Assembly (NCBI GenBank): GCA_002701295.1
Contig: NZUJ01000088.1
Coordinates: 1-52,114 of the forward strand
Length of the DNA stretch: 52,114 bases
Source: Ponticaulis sp.
GTDB lineage: Bacteria; Pseudomonadota; Alphaproteobacteria; Caulobacterales; Hyphomonadaceae
Direction: 5' to 3'
Every line of letters begins with the position of its first letter. Position 1 is the stretch's first letter. This document shows positions 30,287 through 38,283 of this stretch, one piece after another. A model generated the notes under the pieces. The model did no database searches, was not told the DNA's origin, and saw only the letters and a list, made by a program, of their open reading frames with translations. The translations under genes and the position numbers were made by a program.

Positions 30287-31669
30287 ATGCCGCGTTTCCA
30301 AACAGACTACAATTCCTACCGAAAAGTCGCATTTCTAGATGCGAATATCATTCTTGAGTGCAAGTCGCTGGACTCATTGCCTTGGGAAATTCTCGACCCA
30401 GATGGACCGATCCTATTGGTGGTTTCACCAACGGGGATGTCTCAGATTGATGCACTCAAACGTGACGGTAGAATTGGACCTATCGCTAGACAATTCAATA
30501 GGCTGATTTCTCCATTTGCATCGGGCGGAAAGCCGATACCGATAAAGCGCTCAAACCCATGTGTAGAGCTCGCACTTTCGTTCTCAAATCGGATACCTTG
30601 GGCCGATCATGATGACCTAGATCCAAACGATGGCGACTCTAAAATTGTGGCTGAAATCATCCATGCTCGAGATGTCGAGCACCACAGAAAAGTGTTGGTT
30701 AGTTACGATATCAAGCCCATTGCGCTAGCAACAGGTTATGAGATTCAGACAATTCATGTATCGGAAGATTGGCTAAAGCCACCCGAGCCCCATCCCAAGG
30801 ACCGCAAAATCCAACAGTTGAAGGCAAAACTTTCAGCGCATGAAAAAAAAGAGCCAGCGTTCGAAGTTTCCGCAGAAATGCATATCGCTAAGAACTTTAG
30901 GCTCGTTCAAATAACAGAAGCAACAACTGAACAGAAAGATCAGATAGAAAATCAGATATTTTCTTCAAATCGAAAGAGGTCGCAATTTCGCGGAAGTGGA
31001 AGGCTGCAGATTCCACCGATTTATCACGATCAATCTTATGATGAGCGATATGAAGAGTACACACGTAAAGTTTCCGAGTTCGTGGACTCTTATTCCGAAC
31101 AAATGGAAAAACTCCTGAACCAGGTTCAGGTCGAAATCAAAGTTACAAACGTCGGGAATGTTCAAGCTGAAAACCTTCTAATAGAGATCGAGTCGGTTGG
31201 AGGAACGTTGAACGACAGGTTCGTTTTCATCCCCCCGAAAGGACCAAGCGCTCCTGAGCCACGAGAAGAGTTTTATATCCCGCCGTACAAAACGATGGCA
31301 GATTATATTCCGTCACCAGTAGGTCGACACGAGTTCGAATATAAAGACTTCCCGTCCAACAATGAATTTGTCTCGCAAACCTGCCAAGATTTCAGAAAGG
31401 GTCAAATTCACCGCTTCAACGGCGTGTTTAGACCGCAAGTGAACAGCACAAATGATTTTCAGCTTAAAATTCGCGCCACGGCATCGAACTTCACTGGTGA
31501 GACTACTTTAACGAAGCGCTTTGATCTGCCGGTCATACGGATGGCTTTGGAGGAAGTTGTTGACTTGAGCAGTTTGAAGCTGAAACTCCCACTACCTATG
31601 CAGGATTTGATTGATGCTGAAAGGTTCGATGAAATTGACCTCGAAGCATTGGAAACTGATTATGACTGA
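30287..31669 (+). CDS. PIN-like nuclease domain fused to an unknown C-terminal domain
   Basis: 460 residues. Residues 10-160 look like a PIN domain: strand VAFLDANI with Asp18, Ser/Thr near 47-49, the acidic segment NDGDSKIVAEI (Asp115 and Asp117) and VLVSYDIKPIALATGY with Asp141, matching the four-acid metal site of PIN ribonucleases. A charged linker (about 170-190) and a helical part (about 250-280) lead to a predicted beta-sandwich (VEIKVTNVGNVQAENLLIEI) reminiscent of CARDB/Ig-like folds. No antitoxin gene is adjacent, and it is three times the size of VapC. Base composition is visibly more AT-rich and codon use differs from both neighbours, suggesting transfer. GAGGGA overlaps the uvrC end, so expression would be tied to uvrC. 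Function unknown; a role in RNA processing, defence or repair is speculation. Confidence 0.7.
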   Translation: MPRFQTDYNSYRKVAFLDANIILECKSLDSLPWEILDPDGPILLVVSPTGMSQIDALKRDGRIGPIARQFNRLISPFASGGKPIPIKRSNPCVELALSFSNRIPWADHDDLDPNDGDSKIVAEIIHARDVEHHRKVLVSYDIKPIALATGYEIQTIHVSEDWLKPPEPHPKDRKIQQLKAKLSAHEKKEPAFEVSAEMHIAKNFRLVQITEATTEQKDQIENQIFSSNRKRSQFRGSGRLQIPPIYHDQSYDERYEEYTRKVSEFVDSYSEQMEKLLNQVQVEIKVTNVGNVQAENLLIEIESVGGTLNDRFVFIPPKGPSAPEPREEFYIPPYKTMADYIPSPVGRHEFEYKDFPSNNEFVSQTCQDFRKGQIHRFNGVFRPQVNSTNDFQLKIRATASNFTGETTLTKRFDLPVIRMALEEVVDLSSLKLKLPLPMQDLIDAERFDEIDLEALETDYD

Positions 31670-31722
31670 AGCAAATGCGAAACTCCGTTTCGCGGTAGGG
31701 CGTGTTGAGTTTCGCCGCAGCC

Positions 31723-31755
31723 GTAGGGTGCATTAGGCGCACGCCGTAATGCACC
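31723..31755 (+). repeat. REP-like palindrome 1 (GTAG-headed)
   Basis: GTAG head followed by the hairpin GGTGCATTA...TAATGCACC (perfect 9-base arms with an inner GGCG/CGCC). A 5' GTAG next to an imperfect palindrome is the hallmark of REP sequences moved by RAYT transposases. With repeat 2 it forms a 76-base inverted doublet whose outer ends GTAGGGTG/CACCCTAC are themselves perfect inverted repeats. Confidence 0.8.
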
Positions 31756-31768
31756 GTGATCTCCCAAA

Positions 31769-31798
31769 GGTGGATTACGCTCCGCTAATCCACCCTAC
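31769..31798 (-). repeat. REP-like palindrome 2 (inverted partner)
   Basis: On the minus strand a GTAGG head leads into GGTGGATTA/TAATCCACC arms (9 bases, perfect) around GCGGAGCG. It is the inverted mate of repeat 1 but with a different stem sequence, so both keep pairing by compensatory change. The head-to-head arrangement resembles a BIME. Confidence 0.8.
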
Positions 31799-31847
31799 AT
31801 CCCAAAAACTTATCCCACCCCATCAAAACACCCCCATACTCCTCTGC

Positions 31848-32168
31848 ATGCTTGCCGAGGACACCTCATACACGCCGTTATCATCTGAGCCGATTGATCT
31901 GGCTCAGCGTCTGCGCGGCTATATTGAGGGTCTGTTCACCTCAGCCGACCGGGACAAGGAAGACCCGCCCTGGTTCATTTCTCTTTGTTCTCGTGAGGCG
32001 AAGCCTAACATAGAACGCACTCAAGGCTGCCACACTGAACTCAGTTCACAGCACCCCGACGAGCAAGGCGAAGGCGCAACACTTTCGACCCCGGGCTTGA
32101 TCCGGGGGAGAAATCAGTACGAGCAATACATCAACGCCGGAAATGTCGGTTCCGCGCTGCGCGCTTGA
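31848..32168 (+). CDS. Doubtful open frame or gene remnant between REP elements
   Basis: 106 residues if read from 31848. The first about 45 residues (LSSEPIDLAQRLRGYIEGLF...DPPWF) look protein-like; the rest translates repeat DNA (CCCCGG palindrome and repeat 3), which makes a complete modern gene unlikely. It may be the 5' remnant of a gene interrupted by repeats. No ribosome site of note. The whole gene-poor stretch 31670-32174 contains only this frame and the palindromes. Confidence 0.2.
   Translation: MLAEDTSYTPLSSEPIDLAQRLRGYIEGLFTSADRDKEDPPWFISLCSREAKPNIERTQGCHTELSSQHPDEQGEGATLSTPGLIRGRNQYEQYINAGNVGSALRA
32089..32107. repeat. Short GC-rich palindrome of the CCCCGG...CCGGGG type
   Basis: CCCCGG-GCTTGAT-CCGGGG. 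Palindromes of this form are common intergenic repeats in alphaproteobacteria. It lies inside the doubtful frame 31848-32168. Confidence 0.65.
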
Positions 32169-32178
32169 ACCGACCTAC
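32145..32178 (-). repeat. REP-like palindrome 3, overlapping the aldo/keto reductase stop codon
   Basis: On the minus strand a GTAGG head (32178-32174) is followed by the stem GTCGGTTC/GAACCGAC (8 bases, perfect) around a GCGC-rich loop. It belongs to the same GTAG-headed class as repeats 1 and 2 with a third stem sequence. The TAG of the head is in frame as the stop codon of the aldo/keto reductase gene. Confidence 0.75.
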
Positions 32179-33179
32179 ATTTCAAACTCATACATCTCTG
32201 TCGTGACGGATTTCTGGGCCTGCGGGCTATAGCGCGGACCGGAGATGTTTTCCGGCGCGAAAATCTCATCGAGCTGAGCGACGGTTGCCGCGTTGAGCTC
32301 AACCTCCATTGCGCCCCAGTTATCTTCGAGGTGCGCCATGTCTTTGGTGCCCGGAATGGTGACGATCTCCTCACCCTTGGCGAGCACCCAGGCAATAGCG
32401 AGTTGCGGCAGGGAACAGCCAACCGCGTCTGCAATCTCGCGCGCGCTGGCCACCAGCTTCATATTCTCGGAAAAATGCGGCTCAGCCACGCGCGGGAAAT
32501 TGCCTGCCCGGCGAAGGTCGTTCTCCCAGTAGTCTTCCGGGTCGAGCGGAATTTGCGAGAACAGACCACGTCCCACAGGCGAAAAGGACACGAGCGTCGT
32601 TCCAAGTTCTTTGCACGCCTCGATGACCGCGATTTCGGGATTGCGCGCGATCAGCGAATATTCGGACTGCATGGCCGCAATCGGGTGAACCGCAGCAGCC
32701 TTACGGAGCGTCGGAGCGTCCATTTCAGAGAGACCGATCGTCTTGATCTTCCCCTCTTCAACCAGTTGTTTCATCGCGCCCATGGAGTCTTCAATCGGCA
32801 CGCGCGGGTCCGGCCGGTGCATGTAATAGAGATCAATCTCGTCCATGCCGAGCCGCTGCAGGCTCGCCTCACAAGCGGCTATAATGCTTTCGGGCCGCCC
32901 ATCGAGCGTCCGCTTGCCATCCTTGAAGCCGAGCACGCATTTACTGGCAAGCACAAACTCGTCGCGGCGTTTTTTCATATACTTGCCAATGCGGCGCTCG
33001 CTTTCGCCAAGGCCATAAAGGGTCGCCGTGTCGAAGAAATCATACCCCAGATCCAGCGCTCGGTTGAGGAGCTTGTCCGTCGCCTCGTCAGAGATGGGTG
33101 CGTTATAGACATGCACGATATTCATGCAGCCTAGGCCGACCGGGTTGACGGAAAAGGGTCCAACAGCGCGCTTTTGCAT
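32175..33179 (-). CDS. Aldo/keto reductase
   Basis: 334 residues from the ATG at 33179 (GGAGG upstream). AKR barrel signatures: FDTATLYGLGESERRIG (catalytic Asp and Tyr), FVLASKC (Lys), DLYYMHRPDPRVP (His), IGLSEMDAPTLRKA, QSEYSLIARNPE, and the NADPH-binding end IPGTKDMAHLEDNWGA. It reduces aldehydes or ketones with NADPH in the cytoplasm; the closest known group is the YakC/AKR12-13-like yeast/bacterial enzymes. The stop codon lies in the head of a REP-like repeat. Divergent from the CDP-alcohol phosphatidyltransferase gene across 209 bases. Confidence 0.93.
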   Translation of the reverse strand: MQKRAVGPFSVNPVGLGCMNIVHVYNAPISDEATDKLLNRALDLGYDFFDTATLYGLGESERRIGKYMKKRRDEFVLASKCVLGFKDGKRTLDGRPESIIAACEASLQRLGMDEIDLYYMHRPDPRVPIEDSMGAMKQLVEEGKIKTIGLSEMDAPTLRKAAAVHPIAAMQSEYSLIARNPEIAVIEACKELGTTLVSFSPVGRGLFSQIPLDPEDYWENDLRRAGNFPRVAEPHFSENMKLVASAREIADAVGCSLPQLAIAWVLAKGEEIVTIPGTKDMAHLEDNWGAMEVELNAATVAQLDEIFAPENISGPRYSPQAQKSVTTEMYEFEM

Positions 33180-33388
33180 AAGGCCTCCTGACGCAGTGGG
33201 CACAGAACCGCCCGACCGCTTGCTCTGAATGTCAGTCCAGAACATGGGGCCGGAAACAGCGCTGGCCAACCCGTCAAAAAGAATTGAATCGATTTCTTTG
33301 TGGGATGGGCGCTACGCTCTCTAACAAAATGCAAAAAAGCCAAAACGGACTATGTTCGCACAGGCCCTTTGACCCTAGTTATCACTGT

Positions 33389-34096
33389 ATGCGTAAACAC
33401 CCACTGTTCTGGCTTCCCAATCTGCTGACGATCGCGCGCTGCTTTATGGCAGTGGGCGTGGCCTGGCTGATTTTCATGATCGCCGAGAAGGAAACCAGCC
33501 TCATCTCGCTGGTCCAGTCCGCCAGTGTGGATGCGCAAACCCGTGCCGTTCATCAGGATATGATTTCGGACTATCGCACCTTCTGGGGTGGCATGGCGCT
33601 GCTCTTGTTTCTGGCGTCTGCAATCACAGATTTTCTGGACGGATTTCTGGCACGGCTGTGGAATGTGGAGTCGCGCTTTGGGCGGCTGCTAGATCCGATC
33701 GCCGACAAGCTAGCCGTGGGCTTTCCACTCCTCGTTATTGCCGGGATCAGCAATTGGGCACTGCCGATTGCGCTTCCGGTATTTGCCATCATCTTTCGCG
33801 ACCTGCTGATCACCTTTCTGCGGTTTGCCGGGCTCGGTGCCGGCCGTATGGCTGTAAAGTTTATCGCCAAGCTGAAAACCTTCCTCGAAATGGTGTTGAT
33901 CGTCGTCTTCCTGTCGCTTCTGGCCTTCATCAAAAGCGGCAATGCCAATCTCAGCCATTATCTGACCCTGTGGACGATCTGCCTTTGGGGTGTGGCGGCG
34001 GTGTCCGTTTATACGGGCACGATCTATCTGGTGGGGCTGTTCGGCAAGCCGAAGCATCAACCACCCGAGCCCGAACCCATGATGATCGAAGACTGA
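33389..34096 (+). CDS. CDP-alcohol phosphatidyltransferase (PgsA-like)
   Basis: 235 residues from the ATG at 33389, which gives the family opening HPLFWLPNLLTIAR. The defining motif is complete: DGFLAR then eight residues, then GRLLDPIAD (DGxxAR-x8-GxxxDxxxD). About five to six hydrophobic helices. Enzymes of this family condense CDP-diacylglycerol with an alcohol in the inner membrane; the NLLTIAR start favours phosphatidylglycerophosphate synthase, but serine or other acceptors are possible. An insertion at about residues 40-65 (between helices 1 and 2) is longer than in E. coli PgsA. The next gene follows by 45 bases. Confidence 0.87.
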   Translation: MRKHPLFWLPNLLTIARCFMAVGVAWLIFMIAEKETSLISLVQSASVDAQTRAVHQDMISDYRTFWGGMALLLFLASAITDFLDGFLARLWNVESRFGRLLDPIADKLAVGFPLLVIAGISNWALPIALPVFAIIFRDLLITFLRFAGLGAGRMAVKFIAKLKTFLEMVLIVVFLSLLAFIKSGNANLSHYLTLWTICLWGVAAVSVYTGTIYLVGLFGKPKHQPPEPEPMMIED

Positions 34097-34141
34097 GTTT
34101 CCTGCCTTCTTTCTGTCCCGAATTCCTGTAATAAAGAGACC

Positions 34142-34360
34142 ATGCTGAACACATCTCCTCGTCTTCCCGGTGAAGCCCGCCTCAAATATCTCGATGCGAC
34201 ATTCAAAGTGCTCGAGACAGGTGATTTCGTCGTCTGCGCCATCACTGGCAAAAAAATCCCGCTTCCAGAGCTTCGCTATTGGAGCATCGACAAGCAGGAA
34301 GCCTATTACGACGCGGTTGCCGCCAATCAGGGCATGCTGACTGGCGAAGCGGAGAGCTAA
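34142..34360 (+). CDS. DUF2093 domain protein
   Basis: 72 residues. The pattern EARLKYLDATFKVLETGDFV then CAITGKKIPLPELRYW matches DUF2093, a small alphaproteobacterial family of unknown function; the Cys-x-x-TG and PLxELRYW segments are its conserved core. The downstream M23 peptidase gene starts within five bases, so they are likely co-transcribed and translationally coupled. Confidence 0.85.
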   Translation: MLNTSPRLPGEARLKYLDATFKVLETGDFVVCAITGKKIPLPELRYWSIDKQEAYYDAVAANQGMLTGEAES

Positions 34361-34364
34361 GGAG

Positions 34365-35285
34365 ATGAAGCCCGTGCTGAAACTGTTTCTTCTGCCGCTC
34401 GTCTTTGGTGTCTCGAGCCTTCCGGGCATCCCTGAAACACCGGCCACGGTGACCGAAACGGCTGTCACGCCGAGCTGCAAAGCCGGCGCCCTCACGCAGG
34501 GCGGACTTCTTCTATGCCACGGAGAACCTGGAACACTGGTCCGCATGAATGGCAGCGCGGTTGCCAAATTCGACGAGACAGGTCGTGCAAGCGTGGGGCT
34601 TCAACAGCATTCACCGACCAGCTTCACGATCACACTTCAGGAACAGGGCACGACGATCTCTGAAGACATCACCATTGCCGAACGCAATGACGAATATCGC
34701 ACGCTCACCGGTCTCGACTGTGACAAGGTGGATGCGCGCACTCAGGAACAAAAAGACCATGCCGGTCGCTCCTGGGTAAAAAAGCAGGATGCCTGGGTGA
34801 AGTTCAATGACGGCCCTGGCTTTTTCGATGGCGCAATCAAGCCAGCTGAAGGCCCGACATCTTCCCCATTCGGCCCAACCCGCAAATATACAGGCGTCTC
34901 CAAAACATCCGGCGAAAGCTGCGAGAGCACGTCTGTTCACCGCGGGCAGGATTTCGCAACGCCGGTCGGTACGCCAGTTGTCTCACCAGCCGACGGCGTG
35001 ATCATTCTGGCAGACCCGGACCTTTATTATGAAGGTGGCTCCGTGTTCGTGGATCACGGCCAGGGGCTGATCTCTGTCTTCATGCACTTGTCATCGGTCG
35101 ATGTCGAAGACGGTCAGGTTGTCACAGCGGGTCAGCAGATCGCCAAAACAGGCAATACAGGCCGCACAACCGGCCCGCATCTGCACTGGGCAATCAAATG
35201 GCGCAACACCGCCAGCGATAATCGCGGCGATGATTTCTATATCGACCCGGCGCTTCTGATGGATGGACTGAAGCTTCCAGGCTGA
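34365..35285 (+). CDS. M23 family metallopeptidase (LytM/NlpD-like)
   Basis: 306 residues with an N-terminal signal peptide. The C-terminal LytM domain holds the zinc site: VHRGQDFATPVGTPVVSPADG (HxxxD), then HGQGLISVFMHLSSV and GPHLHWAIKW (HxH). All expected ligands are present, so it is probably an active periplasmic peptidoglycan endopeptidase. The N-terminal third (residues about 40-130) is a beta-rich domain of the kind found before LytM in proteobacteria. AGGAG abuts the ATG at 34365, which is unusually close; a GTG at 34374 would have better spacing and still keep the signal peptide. Confidence 0.88.
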   Translation: MKPVLKLFLLPLVFGVSSLPGIPETPATVTETAVTPSCKAGALTQGGLLLCHGEPGTLVRMNGSAVAKFDETGRASVGLQQHSPTSFTITLQEQGTTISEDITIAERNDEYRTLTGLDCDKVDARTQEQKDHAGRSWVKKQDAWVKFNDGPGFFDGAIKPAEGPTSSPFGPTRKYTGVSKTSGESCESTSVHRGQDFATPVGTPVVSPADGVIILADPDLYYEGGSVFVDHGQGLISVFMHLSSVDVEDGQVVTAGQQIAKTGNTGRTTGPHLHWAIKWRNTASDNRGDDFYIDPALLMDGLKLPG

Positions 35286-35288
35286 CGC

Positions 35289-36263
35289 TTACGGCACAAT
35301 AATTGTTGCGCCGGTGGTCTTGCGTCCTTCAAGATCGATATGCGCCTGCGCGACATCCTTCAGCGCATAACGCTGGCCAATCTCCGCCTTGATCGCACCA
35401 ACCTTCAGCGCGCCGAAAACAGCCGCTGCGGCCCTGTCGAGATCTGCGCGCTCTGCCGTATAGTGAAACAGCGTTGGCCGCGTCATCATGAGCGAACCTT
35501 TCTGCTGTAGAACCAGCGGCGCAATCGGTTCGACTGCTCCGGAAGCGTTACCATAAGTGATGTAAAGCCCGCGCGGACGCAGCGAATCAATGCTGGATGC
35601 AGCACTGTCTTTCCCGACACCATCAATCGATACATCCACCCCCTTGCCGCCTGTCAGCTCTTTCACGCGGGCTGGTACATCTTCTGATGAGAGGATTACA
35701 TGGTCGCCGCCATTCGCCTTGACCAGCTCAGCCTTTTCATCGGTCGAGACCACGCCAATCACAACAGCACCAAGCGCCTTGGCCCAGCGTGTCGCGAGTG
35801 TACCCACACCGCCCGCAGCCGCCCAGATGAGCAGCTTGTCGCCGGGCTGAACCTTGGCAATTTCGAACAACAGCATCCAGGCCGTCATGCCTTTCAGCAT
35901 CAGGCACGCTGCTTCTTCTTCTGAAACACCCTCCGGCACCTTCACCGCTTTCGCCACTGGCCCCTTCACATGGGTCGCATAGGTTCCGCTGAAGCTTGAA
36001 TAGGCGACGCGGTCGCCGACAGAAAACTCTGTCACGCCCTCACCGAGCTTGATCACACGTCCTGCGCCTTCAAACCCGGGTGTTGCAGGCAGTTTTGCTG
36101 GATAGAGCCCTGAGCGGATATAGGTATCAATGAAGTTGAGCCCGATGGCTTTCTGCTCGACCAGAATCTCACCAGGGCCAGGATCACTTATCTGAATTGT
36201 CTCAAGTTTGAGGACATCAGGCCCGCCATTTTTGTGGATGCGGATAGCGCTAGCTTGGACCAT
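35289..36263 (-). CDS. qor: NADPH:quinone oxidoreductase (zeta-crystallin-like MDR)
   Basis: 324 residues from the ATG at 36263 (GGAG upstream), near the 327 of E. coli Qor; a longer reading from 36401 would run through the divergent rnhB gene. Signatures: [43 protein letters not shown] and the nucleotide-binding [20 protein letters not shown]. No structural zinc site. It reduces quinones with NADPH in one-electron or two-electron steps. It shares a 35-base divergent promoter region with rnhB and converges on the M23 peptidase gene. Confidence 0.93.
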   Translation of the reverse strand: MVQASAIRIHKNGGPDVLKLETIQISDPGPGEILVEQKAIGLNFIDTYIRSGLYPAKLPATPGFEGAGRVIKLGEGVTEFSVGDRVAYSSFSGTYATHVKGPVAKAVKVPEGVSEEEAACLMLKGMTAWMLLFEIAKVQPGDKLLIWAAAGGVGTLATRWAKALGAVVIGVVSTDEKAELVKANGGDHVILSSEDVPARVKELTGGKGVDVSIDGVGKDSAASSIDSLRPRGLYITYGNASGAVEPIAPLVLQQKGSLMMTRPTLFHYTAERADLDRAAAAVFGALKVGAIKAEIGQRYALKDVAQAHIDLEGRKTTGATIIVP

Positions 36264-36298
36264 TTGAACAGCTCCGGGACTCAGTGTTGGATATAGAA

Positions 36299-36883
36299 AT
36301 GACGAAACCATACCTTCTCTGCGGTGTCGATGAAGCAGGCCGTGGTCCCTGGGCCGGACCGGTCTGCGCGGCGGCTGTGATCCTTGATCCGGACGCACCA
36401 ATTGCCGGGCTTAACGACTCAAAAAAACTGACAGAGAAAAAACGTCTCGCGCTTGAAACCGAGATTATGGACAAGGCGCTCAGCTGGGTAGTGGGTTGGG
36501 CAACGCCCTCTGAGATTGATGAGCTGAACATCCGGCAGGCGACGCATCTGGCCTGGCTCCGGGCGATTGATGGGCTGCAGATTGCGCCAACGGAAATACA
36601 AATTGACGGGAATGATCTGCCGAAAGGCCTTCCCTGCCCTGCCCAGGCCATCATCAAAGGCGATGGCAAGGTCGCCGAAATCTCAGCCGCCAGCATTCTT
36701 GCCAAAACGGCACGCGACAGGTTGATGGTCGAGCTGTGCGACACCTATCCTGGCTATGGGTTCTCAAAACACAAAGGCTATGGCGTGAAAGCCCATTCAG
36801 ACGCGCTCGTCTCTCTCGGCCCGTGTGCCATTCACAGAATGAGCTTCAAGCCTGTCGCCGAGGCCGCCAGACGGGTGGCCTAA
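36299..36883 (+). CDS. rnhB: Ribonuclease HII
   Basis: 194 residues from the ATG at 36299; an in-frame GTG at 36284 would add five residues. The active site begins with [20 protein letters not shown] (Asp and Glu of the DEAGRG motif), continues [34 protein letters not shown] and [10 protein letters not shown]. It removes RNA from RNA:DNA hybrids and starts ribonucleotide excision repair. Its stop codon overlaps the convergent mscS-type gene by four bases. Confidence 0.96.
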   Translation: MTKPYLLCGVDEAGRGPWAGPVCAAAVILDPDAPIAGLNDSKKLTEKKRLALETEIMDKALSWVVGWATPSEIDELNIRQATHLAWLRAIDGLQIAPTEIQIDGNDLPKGLPCPAQAIIKGDGKVAEISAASILAKTARDRLMVELCDTYPGYGFSKHKGYGVKAHSDALVSLGPCAIHRMSFKPVAEAARRVA

Positions 36884-38283
36884 TCCGACGGCACTTCGCT
36901 TTTCGGAACATTCTCAATCTGCACACGGACGGGCGCCGAATTGCGGAAATTGATGTCGCGCTGCGGGAATGGAATCTCGAGATCATATTTCTCGAGCGCG
37001 GTATGAAGCGCCCAATAATAGTCGGCCTGAACCTTGGCCGGACGCGCAACAGCCTCATCCTTCAGCCAGACGACCAGTTCGAAGTCGAGCGCAGAATCGC
37101 CAAAGCCTGTCAGCCAGACCTGAGCCGAACGGCCTTCAATCTTGCTGAGCGTCCACTCGACCTCAGTTGCCGCTTCAAGTCCCGCTTTGCGGACGACATC
37201 CTTGTCAGACCCGTAGGCGACGCCAAACGGCACACGAATTCGACGTGCAGTTTCCTTTAGCGTCCAGTTGGTGACGCGGGATTTGATGAACTCTTCGTTC
37301 GGCACCAGAATGTCGACATTGTCATTCGTGGTGACGAGCGTAGAGCGGATATTGATCTCTTTCACCACGCCATTGAGGCCGGACTGAAGCTCGATGAAAT
37401 CGCCCACCTTCACCGACTTCTCAAACAGAATGATGATGCCGGACATGAAGTTCGACAGAATGGCCTGAAGGCCGAAGCCAACACCAACACCCAGAGCGCC
37501 AGAGAAGACCGTCAGGGCCGTGAGATTCACACCGACCGCATTCAGCGCAATGATGACCGCCAGGATCATAACACCAATCTTGGCAAACTGCCCCAGAAGA
37601 CCGGCCATACTTGGCGTGAGGCTTTTCGATCCCTTGAGCTGTGACTGCGCCGCGTCGCCAATAATCCGTCCGATCCAGAGGGCAAGCCCAGCCACCACAG
37701 CGCTGGTCAGCACACTCAGCACGGAAATACGAACGCCGCCGACTTTCATCGCCATTGTATCGAGGGCCTCGGTCGCCGGTCCGGTTAGTCGGAGGATGTA
37801 AAGTGCGGCAACTGTCCAGGCGAGCACGGCCAGAACGGTGGAAAACAAACCATCCTTCATGTTGGCGGAAATGACCCGAACAATGATCCACGCATTCAGA
37901 AGGCTCGCCGCAATCCGCAGCCCTTCATAGGGTAGCTCCAGCACCTCAAACAGGACGTTCGCCAGCCAGAGAAGAATGACCGAAATAATGGGCCAGATCA
38001 CTTTGGACAGCGAATGATACAGACGATAGAGAAAGTTCGAATTGTCCCGATCGCTGGCCAGTTTTTCGAACTGTTTGTGCGGTGCACGGGACAACAGAAA
38101 ACCAAGAAGAATGGCCGCAATAATCGCCAGAGCCTGCCAGACGGCCGTAATGGAGAAGGCCTGATCGCGGACGACATCAATCAGCTCTGTCGCGCGTTCC
38201 TGAAGGTCGGTAAGGCTCGGAATGGAATTCAGGCCTTCTGTTTCGACAATATCATCGCCTTCTTGCAGATTGATCAGAGCCAT
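36880..38283 (-). CDS. MscS-family mechanosensitive channel
   Basis: 467 residues. About five to six N-terminal hydrophobic segments precede the MscS core: the pore helix region ([20 protein letters not shown], then [12 protein letters not shown]) and the beta domain ([20 protein letters not shown], then [20 protein letters not shown]). The C-terminal alpha/beta domain lines the cytoplasmic vestibule. It should open under membrane tension in hypo-osmotic shock. Its ATG overlaps the end of the upstream zntB-like gene by ten bases, so the two are one operon. Confidence 0.92.
   Translation of the reverse strand: MALINLQEGDDIVETEGLNSIPSLTDLQERATELIDVVRDQAFSITAVWQALAIIAAILLGFLLSRAPHKQFEKLASDRDNSNFLYRLYHSLSKVIWPIISVILLWLANVLFEVLELPYEGLRIAASLLNAWIIVRVISANMKDGLFSTVLAVLAWTVAALYILRLTGPATEALDTMAMKVGGVRISVLSVLTSAVVAGLALWIGRIIGDAAQSQLKGSKSLTPSMAGLLGQFAKIGVMILAVIIALNAVGVNLTALTVFSGALGVGVGFGLQAILSNFMSGIIILFEKSVKVGDFIELQSGLNGVVKEINIRSTLVTTNDNVDILVPNEEFIKSRVTNWTLKETARRIRVPFGVAYGSDKDVVRKAGLEAATEVEWTLSKIEGRSAQVWLTGFGDSALDFELVVWLKDEAVARPAKVQADYYWALHTALEKYDLEIPFPQRDINFRNSAPVRVQIENVPKSEVPSD

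Noticed and set aside
30287-31669. PIN gene as the toxin of a classical VapBC pair
   Set aside because: The protein is about three times VapC size and no small antitoxin gene lies upstream or downstream.
33710-34567. 285-codon minus-strand frame across the phosphatidyltransferase and DUF2093 genes
   Set aside because: Antisense to three genes with intact family motifs; no recognisable domain.
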